Assembly (NCBI RefSeq): GCF_021601625.1
Contig: NZ_BQHR01000005.1
Location: 62,001 to 126,000 of the forward strand
DNA length: 64,000 bases
Direction of reading: 5' to 3'
Source: Pseudomonas paraglycinae
Lineage (GTDB): Bacteria; Pseudomonadota; Gammaproteobacteria; Pseudomonadales; Pseudomonadaceae
Part shown: piece after piece, positions 59,888 through 64,000 of the stretch
Position numbering within the stretch: position 1 is the first letter of the stretch
Layout: each line of letters begins with the position of its first letter
Made by a program: the position numbers and the translations under genes
The notes under the pieces: model-generated
The model's database searches: none
What the model was told of the DNA's origin: nothing
The model's input: only the letters and a program-made list of their open reading frames with translations

Positions 59888-60448
59888 TCAGGCCAGCAAC
59901 TCCCCCGCCACCTTTGCTCTGGCGGCCTTGCCCGCCAGTTGCTCGACCAGTGTCAGCGCAAACGCAAGCGCGGCGCCGGAGCCCTGGGCGGTGATGCAAT
60001 TACCGTCGACCACCACCGGTTGATCAACAAATGTGCAACCGGAAAGGTTATGACTGCTGACGGGCAGGCAGGTCATCCGGCGTTGACGTAATACACCGAA
60101 GCTTTGCAGAGCGACGGCCGGGGCTTCGGCGATGGCGGCGAACAGTCGTCCGGCACTGGCCTGATCCTTTAGCAGTTGTTGAAGAGGCTGGTGCGCGGCA
60201 AGGTGTTGTGCGCCGACCGCACCGCCGGGCAAGACAATCAGGTCGAAGGTCTGGGCCAGCACATCAATGAGCATGCCGTCGGCGGTCAGTCGCGTGCCTC
60301 GGGCGCAGGTCAGCATGCGCCGGCCCTCGATGCTGGCCGCCACCACTTCGATGCCGGCGCGGCGCAGCACGTCGATCAGGGTCACGCATTGCAGATCATC
60401 GATGCCCTCGGCGAGGGTAATCAGGGCTCTAAAGGTCATGGGCGCCAT
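59888..60448 (-). CDS. DJ-1/PfpI family protein lacking the nucleophilic cysteine
   Basis: The 186-residue protein has the DJ-1 fold: 'ALITLAEGIDDLQCVTLIDV' with the conserved Glu14, 'FDLIVLPGGAVGAQHL', and 'LFAAIAEAPAVALQSFG'. In DJ-1 and YajL the last segment contains Cys ('AICA-P'); here the codon at 60128-60130 is Ala. So the usual glyoxalase/deglycase chemistry is unlikely. The first ATG at 60448 or a second at 60439 could start it. It converges with higA, five bases apart. Confidence 0.8.
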   Translation of the reverse strand: MAPMTFRALITLAEGIDDLQCVTLIDVLRRAGIEVVAASIEGRRMLTCARGTRLTADGMLIDVLAQTFDLIVLPGGAVGAQHLAAHQPLQQLLKDQASAGRLFAAIAEAPAVALQSFGVLRQRRMTCLPVSSHNLSGCTFVDQPVVVDGNCITAQGSGAALAFALTLVEQLAGKAARAKVAGELLA

Positions 60449-60506
60449 CCGCTGGGTGATCTTTAAAGCGTAGTCAGCTTTGCCCTGCCCTGTTCGGCGA
60501 CAGCCG

Positions 60507-60956
60507 TTACTTGATGTAAAGCTGGGTCGACATCGTGTTGCGCGGGGCGTTGATCGAGGTGTTGCTGAAGGTAAAGGTGCCTTCCTGACGAGTCGCCAGA
60601 TCGAAGGTGTACAGCGAACCGACGGTTTTCGCGCCCGGCGTGCATTCGGTCAGGTTGCCGTTATCGAAGGCACAGACCGGACTCCGGGTGCCGTTCACTT
60701 CAAAGCCGTCCAGTGCAGCCTGAGGCTGGCTCTGGCCGTAGCCGATTTCCAGCACATAGACCTTGATGCCCGGCGCGCTGTGATCGCAACGGGTCTGCAC
60801 CTGGCCATCGGTAATGTCTTCGAGCCCGCAGGACGACGACTGAACCTTGATGACTTTCACCTCGCTCAATGGCGGTGCCGACGCCGCGAGTACCATCGGT
60901 GTACCGGCCAGCCACAAGGCAATCAGTCCAGCGGTCTTCATCCAACCCTTGTTCAT
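60507..60956 (-). CDS. Secreted DUF4879-like protein
   Basis: The 149-residue protein has a signal peptide 'MKTAGLIALWLAGTPMVLAA' (after 'MNKGW'). Four cysteines in the mature part ('SSSCGLED', 'QTRCDHS', 'VCAFDN', 'LTECTPG') suggest two disulfides. 'KVYVLEIGYGQSQPQAALDG' recalls the YolA/DUF4879 family of secreted proteins. The start at 60956 has GGGG nine bases upstream, better than the ATG at 60965. Function unknown. Confidence 0.6.
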   Translation of the reverse strand: MNKGWMKTAGLIALWLAGTPMVLAASAPPLSEVKVIKVQSSSCGLEDITDGQVQTRCDHSAPGIKVYVLEIGYGQSQPQAALDGFEVNGTRSPVCAFDNGNLTECTPGAKTVGSLYTFDLATRQEGTFTFSNTSINAPRNTMSTQLYIK

Positions 60957-61176
60957 GCGATCCATCCCCGAAAAAACAGCGCGCAGTATGGCGTAGTTGG
61001 CCGTGGTGCAAAACTTCGCCGACGATCGACACCAACATCCGCCATCTTCCTCACGCTGCTGGTATGATGCGCGGCTTTTTCCGGCCCACCACAATTTTCC
61101 AGGCGCTTGCGACGGTCTGTGCTTTGCTGTTGAGGTCGATACATTCACGGCGCCACGCGCGCCACGGGGAGCAGAC

Positions 61177-62472
61177 ATGCTGGAAAGGCTGTTTCAACTC
61201 AAGGCACACAACACCAACGTGCGGACCGAGATTCTCGCGGGCGTCACGACCTTCCTGGCCATGGCCTACATTCTGTTCGTCAACCCGAGCATCCTCGGCG
61301 AGACCGGCATGGACAAAGGCGCGGTGTTCGTCGCCACGTGCCTGGCAGCCGCCATCGGCTCCACGGTCATGGGCCTGATCGCCAACTACCCGATCGCTCT
61401 CGCACCGGGCATGGGTCTGAACGCCTTCTTTACCTACACCGTCGTGCTGCACATGGGCCACACCTGGCAAGTGGCGCTGGGCGCGGTGTTCATTTCCGCC
61501 GTGTGCTTCTTCCTGCTGTCGATCTTCCGCATCCGTGAATGGATCATCAACAGCATCCCGCTGCCGCTGCGTTCGGCGATTGCCGCCGGTATCGGCCTGT
61601 TCCTGGCACTGATCGCCCTGCACAACGCAGGTATCGTGGTCAGTAACCAAGCGACCATGGTCGGCCTCGGTGACCTGAAACAACCGGCCCCGATCCTCGC
61701 CACTCTCGGTTTCGCCCTAATCGTTGCCCTTGAAGCCCTGAAAGTGCGCGGCGCAGTGCTGATCGGCATTCTCGCGGTGACCATCGTTTCCATCGTGATG
61801 GGCTTCACCCCGTTCGGCGGCGTGACCTCGATGCCACCTTCGCTGGCCCCGACCTTCCTGCAACTGGACATCAAGGGCGCGCTGGACATCGGCCTGGTCA
61901 GCGTGATCTTCGCCTTCCTGTTCGTTGACCTGTTCGACAACTCCGGCACCCTGATCGGCGTCGCCAAGCGCGCCGGCCTGATGGGCAAGGACGGCCACAT
62001 GCCGAAAATGGGCCGTGCACTGATCGCCGACAGTACGGCGGCGATGGCCGGTTCGCTGCTGGGCACCTCGACCACCACCAGCTACATCGAATCCGCTGCG
62101 GGCGTGAGTGCCGGGGGCCGCACCGGCCTGACCGCCATCGTCGTCGCGATCCTGTTCCTCCTGGCGTTGTTCTTCTCGCCACTGGCCTCCAGCGTACCGG
62201 CCTTCGCCACCGCACCAGCGCTGCTGTTCGTCGCCGTGCTGATGACTTCGGGCCTGGCGGAAATAGACTGGGAAGACATCACCGTCGCCGCGCCGGTCGT
62301 GGTCACCGCCCTGGCGATGCCTTTCACCTATTCCATCGCCAACGGCATCGCCTTCGGCTTCATCGCCTGGACTGCAATCAAACTGCTGTCCGGCCGCGCC
62401 CGTGAGCTGAACCCGGCGCTGGTGATCCTGTCGATTCTGTTCGTGATCAAGCTGGGTTGGTTCAACGCATGA
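61177..62472 (+). CDS. NCS2-family purine permease (AzgA type)
   Basis: The 431-residue transporter has about 14 hydrophobic segments. '[20 protein letters not shown]' and '[16 protein letters not shown]' are AzgA signatures, and '[20 protein letters not shown]' marks the second half. Relatives import adenine, guanine and hypoxanthine. The start was placed at '[20 protein letters not shown]' after GGGGAGCAG. It overlaps trmA by ATGA. Confidence 0.9.
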   Translation: MLERLFQLKAHNTNVRTEILAGVTTFLAMAYILFVNPSILGETGMDKGAVFVATCLAAAIGSTVMGLIANYPIALAPGMGLNAFFTYTVVLHMGHTWQVALGAVFISAVCFFLLSIFRIREWIINSIPLPLRSAIAAGIGLFLALIALHNAGIVVSNQATMVGLGDLKQPAPILATLGFALIVALEALKVRGAVLIGILAVTIVSIVMGFTPFGGVTSMPPSLAPTFLQLDIKGALDIGLVSVIFAFLFVDLFDNSGTLIGVAKRAGLMGKDGHMPKMGRALIADSTAAMAGSLLGTSTTTSYIESAAGVSAGGRTGLTAIVVAILFLLALFFSPLASSVPAFATAPALLFVAVLMTSGLAEIDWEDITVAAPVVVTALAMPFTYSIANGIAFGFIAWTAIKLLSGRARELNPALVILSILFVIKLGWFNA

Positions 62473-63548
62473 CTTTTGATTCCCAGGCCTACGCCGCACA
62501 ACTCGAAGACAAGGTCACGCGTTTGCGTGACCTGCTGGCCCCGTTCGATGCACCGGAGCCAACGGTGTTCGACTCGCCGCTGCAGAACTTCCGCCTGCGC
62601 GCCGAATTCCGCCTGTGGCGCGAGGGCGGTGAGCGGCATTACGCGATGTTTTCCCAGGACGACAAACGCACGCCGATCCTGATCGAGGAATTCCCGATCG
62701 CCAGCCTGCGCATCAACCAGTTGATGCCGCAATTGAAGGCTGCCTGGCAGGCCAGCGCGGCGCTGAGCCACAAGCTGTTCCAGGTGGAGTTTCTGACCAC
62801 CCTGGCCGGCGACGCGATGATCACTCTGTGCTATCACCGTCCGCTGGACGAGCACTGGCACGCGGCAGCCACCAAACTGGCGGCGGATCTGGGCGTCAGC
62901 ATCATCGGTCGCTCCAAGGGCAAGCGCGAAGTGCTCGGCCTCGATTACGTGGTCGAGAAACTCGAAGTTGGCGGTCGCACATTCAGCTATCGCCAACCGG
63001 AAGGCGCGTTCACCCAACCCAACGGCACCGTGAACCAGAAGATGCTCAACTGGGCATACGAAGCGCTGGGCGATCGCAGCGACGATCTGCTGGAGCTGTA
63101 CTGCGGCAACGGTAACTTCACCCTGCCGCTGGCAACCCGCGTGCGCAAAGTGCTGGCCACCGAAATCAGCAAGACCTCGGTCAACGCCGCGTTGAGCAAC
63201 CTCGCCGAAAACGCTGTGGATAACGTCACGCTGGTGCGCCTGTCCGCCGAAGAGCTGACCGAAGCCCTGAACGAAGTTCGCCCGTTCCGTCGCCTGCACG
63301 GCATCGACCTGAAAAGCTACGAGTTCGGCAGCGTGTTCGTCGACCCGCCACGGGCCGGCATGGACCCGGACACCTGCGAACTGACCCGTCGCTTCGACAA
63401 CATCCTGTACATCTCCTGCAACCCGGAGACCCTGGCGGCCAACATCGCCCAGCTGCACGACACGCACCGCATCACGCGCTGTGCGCTGTTCGACCAGTTC
63501 CCGTGGACTCACCACATGGAATCCGGCGTGCTGCTGACCCGACGTTGA
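62469..63548 (+). CDS. trmA: tRNA (uracil-5-)-methyltransferase TrmA
   Basis: The 359-residue enzyme makes m5U54 in tRNA. SAM motif '[16 protein letters not shown]', then '[13 protein letters not shown]', and the catalytic Cys in '[15 protein letters not shown]'. There is no TRAM domain, which fits TrmA rather than RlmC/RlmD. It is translationally coupled to the purine permease by an ATGA overlap and ends in a strong terminator. Confidence 0.96.
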   Translation: MTFDSQAYAAQLEDKVTRLRDLLAPFDAPEPTVFDSPLQNFRLRAEFRLWREGGERHYAMFSQDDKRTPILIEEFPIASLRINQLMPQLKAAWQASAALSHKLFQVEFLTTLAGDAMITLCYHRPLDEHWHAAATKLAADLGVSIIGRSKGKREVLGLDYVVEKLEVGGRTFSYRQPEGAFTQPNGTVNQKMLNWAYEALGDRSDDLLELYCGNGNFTLPLATRVRKVLATEISKTSVNAALSNLAENAVDNVTLVRLSAEELTEALNEVRPFRRLHGIDLKSYEFGSVFVDPPRAGMDPDTCELTRRFDNILYISCNPETLAANIAQLHDTHRITRCALFDQFPWTHHMESGVLLTRR

Positions 63549-63567
63549 TCGCAAGTGCCAGAAACAA

Positions 63568-63597
63568 GAAAGCCGTCCTCACCGACGGCTTTTTTGT
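63568..63597 (+). terminator. Terminator of trmA
   Basis: Stem AGCCGTC / GACGGCT around CTCACC, followed by T6, 20 bases after the trmA stop. It converges with the DUF2442 gene. Confidence 0.9.
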
Positions 63598-63603
63598 GCC
63601 TGT

Positions 63604-64000
63604 TCATGGCACGGGATCGATCTTGCGCGGGCGCCCGCCCTTCCTGCCGTTGGCCCGGGCAGCTTCGGCTTTCGCGGTGCTGCTCTGGCGGCCATTGCGC
63701 GAAGCGATCACCGAGGCGGCCATGGCCATCAATGGTTGACTGGCCGAGATCATGCCGGCGATGGAAACCTGCAGATCCTTGCCATCATGGCACAGCGCGG
63801 TGCCGGCAAAGCCGACGTTCAATCCGCTGAAGTCTTCCGGTTCGAAATCATCGAATTCCCGGTAGAGATTCACTGGCAGCAACACGCCGCTGTTGTCCTC
63901 GAAGTGAATCACCAGGCATGGTTTCTGAAAGGCCACCGACACGGCTTGCAGGCTGCTGCGTCGGCGCACGCCGCCACGGTCGACGGCTTCGTCCAGACGT
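63604..64000 (-). CDS. DUF2442 family protein (5' end outside window)
   Basis: At least 132 residues are open to the right edge, so the start lies beyond base 64000; the edge sequence reads 'RLDEAVDRGGVRRRSS', typical of the N-terminal part of these proteins. The core 'AFQKPCLVIHFEDNSGVLLP' and 'LSGLNVGFAGTALCHD-like' region match DUF2442. The basic tail 'RANGRKGGRPRKIDPVP' has an AT-hook-like GRP core and might bind DNA. Such proteins sometimes sit beside DUF4160 partners in toxin-antitoxin-like pairs, but the neighbour cannot be seen here. Confidence 0.75.
   Translation of the reverse strand, partial: RLDEAVDRGGVRRRSSLQAVSVAFQKPCLVIHFEDNSGVLLPVNLYREFDDFEPEDFSGLNVGFAGTALCHDGKDLQVSIAGMISASQPLMAMAASVIASRNGRQSSTAKAEAARANGRKGGRPRKIDPVP

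Overview
The window is a GC-rich chromosomal segment of a fluorescent-group Pseudomonas (Gammaproteobacteria). The evidence is gene content and order: ispH-fkpB-lspA-ileS-ribF-murJ, cgtA-rpmA-rplU/ispB, morA-glyA, cstA-yjiX-yjiA, mapZ/radA, katB/mscL/fpr, cioAB and trmA all match known Pseudomonas orthologues, several in the order I recall from P. aeruginosa. Pseudomonas-type REP palindromes are also present. I see no rRNA, tRNA, IS element, prophage or CRISPR array. This is mostly core genome with a few accessory pieces, and I found no large undescribed system.

Layout. 1-7.7 kb: end of pilR, thiO, and a type IV pilus minor-pilin operon (fimU-pilV-pilW-pilX-pilY1-pilE on minus) with a detached fimT on plus. 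7.7-15.1 kb: isoprenoid, lipoprotein-processing, translation, flavin and murein genes. 15.3-20.8 kb: rpsT, creA, proB, cgtA, rpmA, rplU and ispB. 20.8-28.4 kb: small conserved proteins, one behind a Fur-box-like site, fklB, a large orphan lipoprotein and a Lon-like protease. 28.7-33.5 kb: an envelope-protein cluster (DUF3015, DUF4105, a lipoprotein), a Gre-fold protein without its tip, and gdhA. 33.7-45 kb: ettA, morA, glyA, a dicarboxylate-type transporter with two GntR/FCD regulators, and yjiA. 45-54.8 kb: yjiX-cstA, mapZ, radA, katB, mscL, fpr, an AT-rich stretch with a LuxR solo, and rlmG. 54.8-64 kb: cyanide-insensitive bd oxidase with a 55-residue extra subunit candidate, an MFS exporter, a HigBA-type toxin-antitoxin pair, a DJ-1 relative lacking its cysteine, an NCS2 purine permease, trmA, and the start-truncated end of a DUF2442 protein.

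How the parts connect. PilY1 and the minor pilins (surface sensing), MorA (c-di-GMP synthesis and breakdown) and MapZ (a c-di-GMP receptor acting on chemotaxis) are all motility or attachment functions. CioAB, KatB, Fpr and the Fur-box gene are redox or iron functions. The most useful regulatory sites read directly from the sequence are a perfect Anr/FNR box near cioA, a Fur-like box, two GGTNAGACC sites before the transporter, nested palindromes before higBA, and a GacA-box-like palindrome before the LuxR solo. The oddest protein-level features are the DJ-1 Cys-to-Ala change, the shortened coiled coil of the Gre-like protein, the Cys/His residues plus barrel-like C-terminus of the DUF4105 protein, and a block of atypical codons inside katB.
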